Source: Volvariella volvacea V23
Lineage: Eukaryota; Basidiomycota; Agaricomycetes; Agaricales; Pluteaceae
Direction: 5' to 3'
DNA length: 64,000 bases
NCBI GenBank assembly: GCA_000349905.1
Contig: KB722737.1
Location: 2,052,293-2,116,292 of the forward strand
The position numbers and the translations under genes are program-made. Of the stretch, positions 10,726-22,285 are shown piece by piece (positions within the stretch are counted from its first letter, which is position 1; the number at the start of each line of letters is the position of its first letter). The notes below the pieces were generated by a model that worked only from the letters and a program-made list of their open reading frames with translations, ran no database searches and was not told the origin of the DNA.

Positions 10726-13700
10726 TCAAGAGACATCGGGGGATAACCTCAATATCCGGAATGTACCAGCATTCCGCTCGCAAAAATAAATTTCGTCATC
10801 CTTCCGTCCAAGGAATAGCACTTCGTCGCGAACGTCAGGGTCCACATCCATTGACGAAAATTCGGATCTGCCGATGGGAGATCGAACTGGACCTAGACTT
10901 GGTTTCTTAAGTGGTAACGGACTTGTGCTGTATCGTGATTTTGATATCGTTGTAGACATGGGAGAAGACAAGCTCGAGCTCGGAGATACCGGCATACCAA
11001 TCTTCCACACGAATGGTCCACGGCGACTGGTATTTGATGGAGTGGGATTGAAATAAGGGAATGCTGTCCTTGACTCATCCGCTGGTCTAAGCAATGCATC
11101 ACCAAAGTCCATTGCCTCCAACCCTCCCTGTCGCATGGCCACGATAACTGAACGGTCATTAACATCGAAGGCTTCTAAACGTTTGACGTCGCCCATCCGC
11201 ACACCCAGAGCAGGCCTCATTTCATCGTGACTTTCGTCACTCCAGAAAAATCGTCCCTTAAGGACTGATCTTCCCCGAGAGTCCACAATCGTCGTGCTAT
11301 GCCCTCCTCTTGAGGAATAGAACAGTGCAGGTGGTCCAAATTGACGTGATTGGCTGAGTAATGATATCGGAGAGAGTAGAGGCTTAGTTCTTTCGACCGG
11401 CAGGGCCGGTAGAGGAGCAGGGGGTAAAGGGGGGAGGAAAGGTTGCGAGGGGTCAACGCTTTTAGCTCTTAGATCCTTGAGCAAGATATAGTCACTATCC
11501 TCCTCGCGTCGGACTGGTAGATCTGGCGGAAGAAGTCCATCCTTATACCAAGCCTGCATCAGAGAAGCTTTCCAGGGACCTGATTACCAATACAAGATCT
11601 AGGTTCAGCAAAGGCCACAGTTCTCTAAGGTGATGCTTACCATGAATAGTGTTCTTTGGATCTCGGTAATACCATCGAGATGGTGGTGCCGGACTCGGTA
11701 GAGGTAATCCAGGAGGTGTAAATTGAATTTGTGTAAGATCCTGTGCTCTATCTGAGGGGAGGTTCTCTGGCTCATGCTCTGCACGATAATTCATAAAATC
11801 CCGGTAAGTAGGTGGAATGATATAATCGTCGGCTATAGAAGCTAAGGGAAACTTCGGTGCAAAACTAAGTTGTTGAAAGGTGGTATAAGGACCCATTTGC
11901 GCGGTCGCCACAGTAACCAGCTCTTCTGTTGGTGGTGGGACATTGGGTGGATCATTTACGGTTTCTGGATGCTCCTGTGGTCCAGGTTGGTTGGTGACAT
12001 CGCCTTGCTCACCGGTCCTTCTTCCAACGGGAACAGATACACCAATGCTCACATTCACATTGGTCTCCTCTTCATTCGCTGCAGCTTCAGAATCGTTGGC
12101 TTCGGCTCTGTACTCACGGGCCCGACGCCTAGCAGCTCGGCGCTCAGCGCGACCGATACGAACTTCCCTTACCCTAACTGTGGCGGGCTCCAATCCGAAA
12201 ACGTTTTGTGAGAAAACTAGGAACACCTCCACCAAGTCATCTCCCTGTAGCTGAAGCTCGAGCGAACGAGGGGAATCTGGCAAGATAAAGGTTCGAGAAA
12301 GGCCTAGTGCAGTTTTGTAGGTACCGGCAAAGAGTTCCACTTTTTCACCATGTTCACCACACAAAATCGCCAAAAAGCTATTATGGAAGAGATACCTGAG
12401 CACATTAAGTATGTTGGACAAAAGGCTAAACGTACCTTTTTTTAGGCGTTTCAACAGCCTTGACCATAAGAGACCCCTTTGTACCAGGTAATTTGACATA
12501 GTCCAGCTTAGGCGGGGATGCTTGGATCGTGGAGTGGGTTGAGTTCCCCCTCTTGAAGTCGTCTGCTTTATCAGAGGTTGGAGGCCGTTCCTCCGATTTG
12601 CGAGTTGTGAAAGCATTAGAGAAGATGCGAGGAAAGAATCGTGAAGAACGTGATGTCGTTGAACTGCTATCCATGGGGGTTGGCGAAGCAGATAAAGGAG
12701 GTGGTGAAGGGAGTGACGCATGGGACGTTGTGCGTGCCTCAGCCGAGCGAACGGAATGAGAACGATGCATTCTCGTTTCTGAAGCCTCTCGTGATTGAGA
12801 GGATTGGTTGGCTGAAGGACCTGTTGATGTGCTCCCACCGCCAGAACCTATCATGATGGACCATCGCCGCCGACGCTGCGGACGATCTGTCGTCTGAGCG
12901 TGCTGGGAGGAAACGGGTCCATGTGATCCTGATGTCCTCGGAGTGACGGGATCGTCGTCACCTATGACCGAAGGATGAGATGCTGTAATGAGTATAGGCT
13001 GTTGAGGGCGCTGCGTTCCCAATGGAGGGAGGTCAGGTAGCCGGCTTTCGAGAAGAGCTTGGGCCAAACTGATCCTCCCATCACCATCGTCGTCATCTTC
13101 GTCTCCTTCTGCAAAAGGGGTATCCGGCAGCGCCGTCGTTTCGGACGTCGTTGAAGGAGGAGGCAGCGGCTGGCTGAGTGCTTGGCGAAGTGTAAGTAGA
13201 CTGGGGGCGGGAGATGGCTCAGGAGATGGAGTGCCAGGGTGGACAAGGCTCAAATCCAAATTTGACGGCCTGCGTGTACGGCGCACACCAGTGGGTGCCC
13301 GAGCATTGCTGCTGGGCGAAATTTGTGTGGCTGTGAGAGAAGGTAAGCCTGGCTCTGGGGGTGGTGGGGGCTGTGAGCTAGTACGCTCATCCAGTGCCTG
13401 GCTGCCGCTAGGTCCTGCTGCAAGTATGTCGATGGCTTCCTCGTCACTGGAATCTATCCAGTCAACCTTGGGGGATGATTGGTGCCCACCACGTTGCGAG
13501 GTGTGGTGGGGCGATGAGGCACTAAGTACGTCATCGACGACACTACCCTGGCGTGCCATATTGACAGGGTTAAAAGATTCATGCACACCGAGGCTGTCAT
13601 AGGATGGTGGATTGCCAGCTGATTGGGGTATATGCAAAGATGATGACGAGGTTGTGGCTCGTCGGGGTATCAATTGGGGAGGTAGTTGGGGTAGGGGTGG

Positions 13701-14900
13701 TGGGGAGGAAGGAGGGGTGGAGCCAGCAGCATACGTGCCTCGGCGTGTCAAGTTACGGATTTCAGAAGGCATAGGTAGACTCGACTTTCGCAGCTTGTCT
13801 GGGAGGCTGCGACACTCCGAACCATCCAAAGATCCAGTCGGGGTTTTCTTCAATGCTTCTCGACGCATACGCTCCCGCTCTCTTCGAGTTTCTACCTCCA
13901 TGCGCCATTCTATGACCCTCCTGATCTCTTCTAGGGCATACACTCTCACACCGTCCCGTCTTCCGGCTATAGCAACCAAAACACCCCTCTGCTCCATCAC
14001 CACAACGCTTTTGAAGCCCACACGCCGAACCAAGGTGTATGACTGTGGTGCTGGTGGGGAGACAAGAGGAAGCACATCTAAGCCCTGTGCATGACAAAGA
14101 AGCAAATAGTGCGGCGAGAGGAAGGCTCCGCTAGAGGGCGGCGCAGAAAAGTGTGGTGGTGAAAGTTCCGAGGTTATGGCGGACAGAGATAACCCCAGCT
14201 CCTGTAGTGTTGGTGCGGGCAATGAAGGAGGTGGCGTTACTGGCCGTGGAGGTGTAGCTGGTCGCCCTTGGTCTATTTTTTTGTGCTTGCTCAGATGTGA
14301 CTGCGGTGGACTCTTCTCGAAGGGAACTACGTGTTGCCGCTCCTCCAGGCGATTCTCTACGATGTATAAGATTGGAGAAAAATCCCGACAGCCTGTTAGA
14401 CGAACGGATCTAAAACCAGGCTGTAATGTGAGACTTATTCATGCGGGAATTGTTCAGGCAGGAATGCTCACTTCCGATCTGTGACGGCTACGCCTCTCTT
14501 GCTGCGATAGATGGGAAGCCCCACTCGGAGTTTGGCTGTTGGACGGTGAAGGTGGGGGAATGCCCAAACCAGAACTTCCGGAGACAACGCTCGGTGAAGG
14601 AGGGATAGCAGCAGTCGGGGACGTGGGCTCGGTGACCTGAACCATTGGCATACTATGGCCACTAGCCGCATCCGAATTTTGCTCGGTGTTGGTGGACAAA
14701 GAGGGTTCGCAGGGTGAATGCCGAAGTTCGGTAGACTCTTTCTGAGAGTTTGCTGTGATTTTCATCGACTGTGCCATTTGTTCGATAGCTGCACCGATTT
14801 CGGCGTGCTGGATGGTTGTTGGCTGTTCCGGGTACTCTTGGTCATCAACAGGTCGATTCACATCCCGAACTTGTTGGGGGTCGTCTAACATATGGGGCAT
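10726..14900 (-). CDS. CNH-like and GYF-like domain protein
   Basis: Four exons (14472-14900, 12436-14420, 11641-12395, 10726-11579) encode 1340 residues. Residues 1-143 are Ser/Pro/Gln-rich. Exon 2 opens PGFRSVRLTGCRDFSPILYIVENR and later has LLLCHAQGLDVLPLVSP and VAIAGRRDGVRVYALEEIRR, strands that resemble a citron homology (CNH) beta-propeller. A long disordered insert follows, and the propeller-like pattern seems to resume at YLFHNSFLAILCGEHGEKVE and DDLVEVFLVFSQNVFGLEP. Near residues 1050-1090 comes WYYRDPKNTIHGPWKASLMQ, then WYKDGLLPPDLPVRR. That is a GYF-type pattern (WxYxDP, GPx, MxxW), with GLL in place of GYF. GYF domains bind Pro-rich ligands. The function of the combination is unknown to me. 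Confidence 0.7.
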
Positions 14901-15124
14901 ATAGAGGAAAAGCCAAAGAAAAAGAGCGGACGGACTGGAGGCAATGGGATCAACAGGACATGGAGGACGCTATCTGTCAGGGCTTTCCTCTCAGCCGGAC
15001 CGTCCCCATGGCCAGTCACGGATGACTAACCAATTAATGCCAACTCCAGTTTTATTACGTAATCCGTGCCTATTTCTCCTTTGCTAAGCCAAATCGGTTC
15101 TTCCACCCAGTTGACGACCTCACG
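14901..15124. promoter_or_regulatory. Divergent promoter with TTACGTAA and TGACTAA sites
   Basis: The 224-bp region lies between the CNH-like/GYF-like gene (minus, ATG at 14900) and the D-2-hydroxyglutarate dehydrogenase gene (plus, ATG at 15125). It holds a 10-nt palindrome ATTACGTAAT at 15054-15063 and TGACTAA at 15023-15029. Both resemble sites of fungal AP-1/Yap1-type bZIP factors. Function is inferred from motif only. Confidence 0.4.
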
Positions 15125-16964
15125 ATGCTTTCCGCGCGCTGTGCCGTTCGTCGCCTACCACGCACATGCTACCGTCCAAGAGCGTACAGATGCACACATT
15201 CCGCCTCCTCATTGAACTCCGTCACCGAGGAGGACCTTGCGTATTTCTCGGATATCCTTTCACCGTCTTCAGTGTTGTCTACCCTACCGCCCGTATCGTC
15301 ACCCTCTTCCGACCTGGATCTACATAACACAGACTGGATGGGAAAGTATAAGGGCCATGCGACAACCGTTCTGAAACCGAAAACGACCCAAGAAGTCAGT
15401 AAAATCATCAAAAGGTGTTATGAGCGGCGTATTGGTGTCGTGCCACAGGGTGGGAACACTGGTCTGGTCGGAGGCAGCATCCCACGGAATGACGAGCTCG
15501 TCCTTTCACTCGCCAACATGAATAATGTACGGTCATTTGACCCAGTATCTGGTTGTTATCTTTGCTTAGCTTCGATTCCAATATCATTAATCCCTCCACG
15601 CGTCAACAGGTATTCTTGTTGCCGATGCGGGCTGTATCCTGCAGAGTTTGACAGACTATATAGCCCCTCATAACCACATCATGCCTATTGACCTGGGTGC
15701 CAAAGGCAGGTGAGTGCAGTACGGGTTCCATATAATATAAGGATTGACATTCCATAGTTGTCAGATTGGCGGCAACGTCTCTACGAATGCAGGTGGCCTC
15801 CGCTTGTTGCGCTATGGCTCGTTACATGGCACAGTCCTTGGGCTTGAAGTCGTGTTACCAGATGGTACTGTTCTTGATCAGCTGACGACACTGCGAAAGG
15901 ACAATACTGGTATGTGCTCTAAATGGTTGGAGTCTCGATCCTTTCTTCATTTGCGAGTAGGTTACGACTTGAAGCAGTTGTTCATTGGTGCTGAGGGTAC
16001 ACTTGGTATTGTCACCGGTGTTTCTATTCTGACACCACCAGCCCCGCAAGCGTCTAACAACGTTATTCTGGCCCTCCCTAAATTTGACAACGTCCTCCCA
16101 CTATATACAACCGTTAAGCGAGAGCTTTCCGAGATTCTTTCTGCCTTCGAATTCATCGATCGTACGGCTTATGAGCTAGCCGTAAAGCATGGCCAAGGCA
16201 GGGCACTCAGCGATGACGAAGTTGCTGGCGCTGAATGTTTCGTGCTCGTCGAGACGAGTGGTGGCCGCCGAGAGCACGACGAAGAGGTAAGGGATTCTTG
16301 TCCCTGCTCTCGTCCCTACGTTGATTCATTTCCAGAAACTACAAAACTTGTTGGAGAACTTATTGGAGGCTGAAAAACCTCTCATAAATACGGGCGTACT
16401 GTCACAATCCCCAGCACAGTTCTCATCGCTCTGGGCGCTGCGAGAGGGTGTAACAGAAGCGGTTTCAAAGGAGGGCAAGGCATACAAATACGATATCTCC
16501 GTGCCGCTTTCCTCTTTTCAAGAAGTCGTCGATGGTACAAGAGAGCAGCTACGTTCCAAGGGCCTTTTGGGCGAGAATGCCGTCAAACATGTCTTGGGTT
16601 ATGGCCACGTTGGAGATGGTACGTGTTCGTGAAATTTATTGTGTTTCTACTAAATTACTTCTCAGGGAATCTTCATCTGAATATTGTCGCCGCATCATAT
16701 TCGCCGGAAATCCAAGCTGCTCTCGAACCTTACGTGTACGAAGTTGTTGGTAAGTGGTGCTCTTGCTTGACAAACTGTCGTCGGTGTTAAGCATAAGGAC
16801 CAGCTTCGCATCGGGGTTCCGTCTCGGCCGAACATGGCATAGGAGCAATGAAGACCAATGCGCTTCACTACTCAAAGGATCCTGTCAGCATTGCATACAT
16901 GAAGAAAATTAAGGAGCTGTTTGACCCCCGAGGCATCATGAATCCCGGTAAAGTACTTCCCTAG
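15125..16964 (+). CDS. DLD2: D-2-hydroxyglutarate dehydrogenase, mitochondrial
   Basis: FAD-linked enzyme that oxidises D-2-hydroxyglutarate (or D-lactate) in mitochondria. The first 25 residues are rich in Arg, Ser and Cys without acidic residues, as in a mitochondrial presequence. FAD-binding (PCMH-type) motifs are [16 protein letters not shown] and, after splicing, [21 protein letters not shown] and [18 protein letters not shown]. The C-terminal FAD-oxidase domain has [17 protein letters not shown] and [13 protein letters not shown], ending [13 protein letters not shown]. Six introns, at about 15552, 15710, 15911, 16287, 16620 and 16750, all restore the frame. The first uses a weak GTTGTT donor. 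The HGxGDGNLH pattern separates this family from simple glycolate oxidases, but substrate choice between D-2HG and D-lactate cannot be read from sequence alone. Confidence 0.9.
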
Positions 16965-17147
16965 CAAGGAACTACAACTACGTTTGTGTTTAGGTAGTAA
17001 CTTGGGATTTTTGGGTTAATATACGTTATTCTGAGGTTGGCTAAGTCCGACATATCATGTGACTCCTCCAAGACCTAACCCTTGTGCAAGCAAACCCTAA
17101 TACCTGTCTCTTACCCTCAACCTTAATCTCGGGGCACCTCGAGCACA

Positions 17148-19011
17148 ATGGTATTCACTTTCCTTCTGGGTGGCACTGACCGCTTAACCCCATCTCTCAT
17201 GTACACTTACTTAGTACTCTCCTCAGCCTATCTTTCAAGACCACAGTGGTCTTGCTGTCAAGTTCTTCATTCAGAAGGATCTACCTCAAGAAATACAAGC
17301 AGAATTATGTGAAACAATCACCGTATGTCGTTCATACGCCTCTTGACGCCACTCATCCCTGCCACACGTCGCTCACACATTCTCAAGTCGCTTGGGGGTA
17401 GAGTTGAATCCAAAGTGCCACGCCAAGGGTACATCCTAGTGCAGCCAGGAACCGCGGAGGAGGAGCGCCTGCGAATGTGTTGGTTGAGCACTGATCGCCC
17501 TGATCGACATTTTGTGCCATATACATATGTGGAAGCCTGTAAGATGGCGGGAATGTTGCTGAAGCAGATATTTGTAGAGGAAGGCGTACCTATCGGTATG
17601 CATATTCATGCTAGTATCGCCAACCCCAATGCTCGTAATGTGCTTGCCCAGCGGATTATGGTGAGTACAGTCACAATCTTGAAGTCGTAAGAAATCTTAC
17701 TTGGATTGGTGCAAATTGTGTCCATCCTGTCGCTCTAATCCATAGCACTCTGGTGGTGACCCCCAAGCATCATTACAATCAGCACGTGTCATCCTTGCGG
17801 ACCCAAATACGGACGTTTTTCAACACCTCGTCAAAGTTTATCAGGGTATACCCAACAAGTACATCGAATCTTACTTGTGGGTCAAGAAGTGTATTGAGAA
17901 GGGGTCTGTGGTTTATACCCCTCTTGTTTACAAGAACCCTGGTGGGAGGCGGCCGGGTGAAGAGTGCGTTCGTGCTCCCTTTAGTTAATTGTGATGCTAA
18001 CGTCTCCCAGGAGAACACAGTTTACTGAAGAAGACGAAGAGCACCTATGTGAATGGATTGCCCAAAAGATTCCTTACAAGGAAACGGGAGGTAGGACTGG
18101 GAACAGATTGTATCAGCAGCTCTGCGATTTGGTACGTACCATGCTACTCATATTTCAGTTCGTATACCAAACCACTAAACTAGGCTGGGGATCCCGAGTT
18201 TGCGTGGGTAGCACGCCACACCTGGCAATCCTGGCGTGAACGTTATAAGAAAAATGCTGCACGTTTGGATGCGATTATCGCAGGTATTGTGGAGCAGAAA
18301 AAGCCGGGATTAGGAGAAAAGGGACAATATGGTTATGTTCGCCAGGCTGAAGACAAACCAAAACGCGCAAGAAAGCGTCGTGCGAAAAGTATTTCTGCTC
18401 CAGAGGAGTTCAGTGATGTCGCTAAGTATGGGTTGGAAATTCCAGAGGTCCCCACAATGGTGATGGCCAATATAATGCCATTGAGTGTTAATGGACAGGA
18501 ACATCTTCAGGCTGAGGGAAGCGCCTTTCAGAGTATTATCACGCCGTCTGTCGCTACTACACTATATACCGATGCATCAGAGCCGAGACCTACAGAAGAA
18601 GAAATGGACGAGGTAGAGGAAGAGAGCGATTGGGTCGTTAAGGTAGGGAGCGCCCCGCCTCCTGTATGGAGTGCGAAGCGAAAAGTGGGTAATGAGGCAT
18701 TGGATCCTCACAAGCGCATGAGAACGTAAGTGCTTTCATTTGCACCGCTTTCGCCCCTTCCAACGCGCCACAGCTCTACCTTAGACCCACAGGATACTAT
18801 TACTGCCGGACATCCTGCAGGTTTGACGAATGAGACGCTGGTACAGATTGCCAACTTGCATGTGGGCATCGATGAGATTGCAAAAGAGACGCGCTTTACA
18901 GCAGAAGAAGTGCAGGAGTATTATAATAAATGTGGGTGCGATTTGGAACGTACACGAACGAGATTCCAGGCAATGAGGCGCGAGCTCCAGCTCAAATTTG
19001 GTGACGACTAG
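17148..19011 (+). CDS. RAP1: Rap1-like telomere protein (BRCT plus Myb)
   Basis: Likely telomere-associated regulator of the Rap1 family. After a short first exon, residues such as DHSGLAVKFFIQKDLPQE, GGRVESKVPRQGYILV and FVPYTYVEACKMAGMLLKQ form a BRCT-like domain. It is followed by NPNARNVLAQRIMHSGGDP and a segment ending YLWVKKCIEKGSVVYTPLVY. A Rap1-type Myb domain comes next: FTEEDEEHLCEWIAQKIPY, GNRLYQQLCDL and WVARHTWQSWRERYKK. A basic KRARKRRAKS stretch may be a nuclear signal, followed by an acidic linker. The last exon (about 18768-19011) is helical and could be a C-terminal interaction domain. The start is uncertain: the ATG at 17148 may be nearly the whole first coding exon, because the downstream exon needs phase 0. 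Confidence 0.8.
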
Positions 19012-19105
19012 TGCATAACTAGCCAGTATTCTAATATTTACTTTCCTCTCGTTGTAATATTAACCACATCTTCCACTAATATGATATTCTTATGCGTTTT
19101 GATTG
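19012..19105. other. Short convergent intergenic region
   Basis: Only 94 bp separate the stop codons of Rap1 (plus) and the CDK11-like kinase (minus). The two 3' untranslated regions must overlap or be very short. An AATATTA-rich, AT-rich stretch here could serve as polyadenylation signal for either gene. Confidence 0.6.
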
Positions 19106-20605
19106 CTATGGTATGTCAGTGTCTGGGGGTAGCTTATAATGCCTTCCCGGAGCAGATGGGCTGTCGGGTTTTCTTCGCCTAAAGGAGGTTAGGACTGAGC
19201 AGGTAGTATGAAAACATACTCACTTTTCACCAGCTGCAGCAGATGGGAAGGACCCAAATAGATCTGGGTGTTTAGGTAAAGGAGATTCCCTTACGAAGAA
19301 ATCCACATTAGAAGATATGAGACGAAAGATACAATGCGTAAACCCACGTGAAGTAAGGATGTTTTAACGCCTCTGCAGCTGATATACGCCTCTCGGGATC
19401 GTACGTGAGCATCGACATCAGTAAGTCCAAACCACAAGTCGTTAAGTACTGAAATTTCTGACGAAATTGATGTGGTTGGGGTGAGGGAAATGAAATAGTT
19501 TTGGAAAGTGGTAGGGTGTGTAACTCAGGCCACGAACTGGGTGTTGGAGAGCCGAGAAGCTTGAAAATCATGGACAGCATCTCAAGTTCGCCTTTGGCTT
19601 GGAACAAAGGCTCTTTGAGAAGGAGCTCCGCGAATATGCAACCAACGGACCACATATCCACAGCTGTAGAATAAGTGGTTGCACCCAAAAGTATCTCCGG
19701 TGCCCTTTAACGTATTACCAAGCGGTCATAGAAAGCAGGTCGCATGAAAGTCACCTGTACCACAAAGTTACAACCAGCTGCGTAAGTCCACCAACTCCAA
19801 CTGGATCACCATAACGTCTTGCCAACCCAAAATCTGCCACCTTGATAGTCCCGCGGTTATTCATGAGGAGATTACTTGTCTTCAGGTCGCGGTGCAGTAT
19901 CCATCTGGAGTGACAATAAGCGACAGCTGATAGTAATTGCAGCATCAAGGTTTTGATCTCTGATTGGAGAAAAGGTGAGGGCATATTGGTGAGCAGTGTC
20001 TTGAGGTCATGCTCAATAAAATCCATTACGACAAAGACTCTGGGGTATAATCGTGTTGTAGGACATAAGAGTAAAAGCTGACATTAGATACCCTAGCGGG
20101 TTCATTGAACCACGTACTGAGTCAATGTATCACCAACAACCACCTCTCGAATTCCGACAACATTTTCGTGTCGACAAGTCATCAAGGCATTGATTTCTCT
20201 TAATGCGGTTATAGGGAATCCGTGCTTTTCTTCGTCTAGTTTGAGCTTTTTCAGGGCCACAATGTCACCTGTTTCCTTGTCCCGAGCACGAAAAACTACA
20301 CCATACGATCCTTCCTCGATCTCGTTTAGCCGCTGGTAACAATATACGGAGCGTGATGGTATGATTGATATGTGTCTTGTACGCGGTGGTACGTATACAC
20401 TGTGCTTTGGACGCACAGCTTGTGGTGTAAGTACTGTTGATTGGGCCGAGGGAGACGATTGGGTTGGCCTTGAATGATGAGATACCTTTGGCCTGCGTTT
20501 CGGTTGAATTTGGACGTTGAGACTATCGGACTCATCTTCGTCCCATTTAGAGCGTTTCCTCGACGACGTGGATGGTGGCTCCATAGGGAGGGTAGTGTAT
20601 ATCAT
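19106..20605 (-). CDS. CDK11/PITSLRE-like protein kinase
   Basis: Cyclin-dependent kinase of the CDK11 type, expected to act in transcription and splicing. A basic N-terminal tail ([11 protein letters not shown]) precedes the kinase domain. Motifs are the Gly-loop [25 protein letters not shown] with the ATP lysine, FPITALREI (the PSTAIRE-like helix, close to PITSLRE), [11 protein letters not shown] (catalytic loop), [11 protein letters not shown] (activation loop), [27 protein letters not shown] and [16 protein letters not shown]. Two further exons add [20 protein letters not shown] and a short basic tail ending DTDIP, as in CDK11 C-termini. Met at 20605 is the first ATG of the frame, while Met at 20584 is equally possible. 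The stop of the upstream TTL gene is only about 25 bp away. Confidence 0.88.
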
Positions 20606-20629
20606 TGTTTGGCAGCATGCTCGAATACA

Positions 20630-22156
20630 TCATAAGGGTGTTGGTGGTTCAAAACCTCGCACTTGAGACTCATAACACTTTGTCAAGTGATATCGAACCT
20701 CTCCAATTCTCCAACTCTCTGCACCAATCGACCTGTCAAAGAACGGCTCAATACATGCTTTTCCAATTCCACCAAAAAGATCTTCCAAGATCCAAGCAAG
20801 TCTCGGACCCGTCATCTCGATTGCGGGCTCTGCATTGAACTCCAGCAACTTAACTTGGAACCGGGGGCCAACCCCAGAAGACACGGGTATATGTTCGACC
20901 AAAAAGTCCACCCCATAAAGTTCAAATGCATTTGGAAGTGGCTATATTTGCGTAAGCCGCTGAACGACATTGGTACCGAAAGCTTACCTGAAAATGAGTA
21001 GGTAACTGTAGTGCAGCCTGAAAACTATCTGCTAGGGCGTCCAATATCTGCTTGAAAATGTCGTCTACATCAGATTGTGAAAATCTCTCCCCATCGGTGG
21101 AGGAGAGGATCTGGCATCCCACAAGCTCGTCCAGTAAACGAACACCGAATTCCCCACGATCTTCTACCTGAAGTGAAGTATTGGTCAGGTGTGCCGCCAG
21201 ATTAATAGGTCCATCCGAGTCACTATCTTCTGGTTCTGTATATGGAACAGAGGAGAATAAGGCGAGAACTCTGTTGTATGCGTATACTTGAATGGCGCCT
21301 GATGCAACGCAGTATACACGCAGATGGAACTGGTGAAGTGTTCTAGTGATCATTCAAGGTGGTTTGAAATCAGATCAGACCTTGAAACCACCTCTCTCGC
21401 TCCCCTTGGGGGCTTCTTGAACGTCGGATGGGTCGATCAACAATGGGTTTGATATGTATTCCTTTACATCCTTGGTCAGAATTAATATTTGGAAAATGCA
21501 AGGCGTGTTCACCTGAACGACAAAATGTCGAAGCTGGGATGTCGTCACACCGGTATCACTCTCCTCTTCACCCTCTTCGTCTGAGTTGCCGTCGAATTCC
21601 TCAAATATATTGGTCAAGGTCTCTTTGCTATTGAAAAGCCTGACACCCATGCCCCTGTCGGCCATGCCGCTGGAGGGAGAATGTCAACCGAAATGCCGAA
21701 TTAGACTGTAACGTGGGCATACGGTTTTAATATCCACCAGCTGCTTCGACTATCAAGATCCTGTCCAAGCTCCCACAGCTCATCCGTCCACATTTCATCC
21801 AGTTCATCAGCATAAGCGATCTCGATCTCATACGTTCTAGGGAGGACCTTCTTCAAGACCGACTGCGGTCGTTTTGCAAGATAAGACTGTATACAGCGAG
21901 ATAAATAGTGTTTGCGAATTAAGGCTTTGCGAAAGGTGTATGAAGAGGAGAGGACATCGCTTGGGTTTTTGAAGACTATTTCATGATCAATACAATCGTA
22001 CGTAGACCACTGAACAACTGGACGGGGCGAGGAGTCTGTCGGTGCTTCCTGGGTGATTACGGTCGACAACGACAGAGCTTTGGTGGCCTTGAGGACCAAT
22101 GACCGGGTGAATGGTGCACTGGGCCAGCAAGCGTGAATATGGAGGGTCGAAGCCAT
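20630..22156 (-). CDS. Tubulin-tyrosine-ligase domain protein
   Basis: ATP-grasp ligase of the TTL family, comparable to yeast Pby1, which carries a TTL domain. The first exon (21723-22156) starts MASTLHIHACWPSAPFTRS and ends SSWWILKP. The next begins GMADRGMGVRLFNSKE. This WILKPxxADRGxGxRLF junction is a TTL nucleotide-binding motif. Further motifs are LRHFVVQ joined to EYISNPLLID, then FHLRVYCVASGAIQVYAYNR after an intron with a GTCTGA donor, and finally the exon with FELYGVDFLVEH and VKLLEFNAEPAI, which carries the metal-binding E-x-N pattern (EFN). The protein ends FEPPTPL. It is divergent from MMM1 across 129 bp. Substrate is unknown; fungi lacking tubulin tyrosination still keep such proteins. 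Confidence 0.85.
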
Positions 22157-22285
22157 GGACCAGAATAGGAAACAATCGATCGCTATAGAAAAAATCACGT
22201 GGGAATTAGGGCGATCCCGAGGTCGTGCATTGCGAGAACGCTCAGGCTGTAGCAGGCCCGGCTTGCGTCGACGTCGCCATTCACG
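22157..22285. promoter_or_regulatory. Compact bidirectional promoter, TTL protein / MMM1
   Basis: Only 129 bp lie between the start codons of the minus-strand TTL-domain gene (22156) and plus-strand MMM1 (22286). Both genes must draw their core promoters and 5' untranslated regions from this interval or from the neighbouring coding sequence. I see no clear TATA box. Confidence 0.55.
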
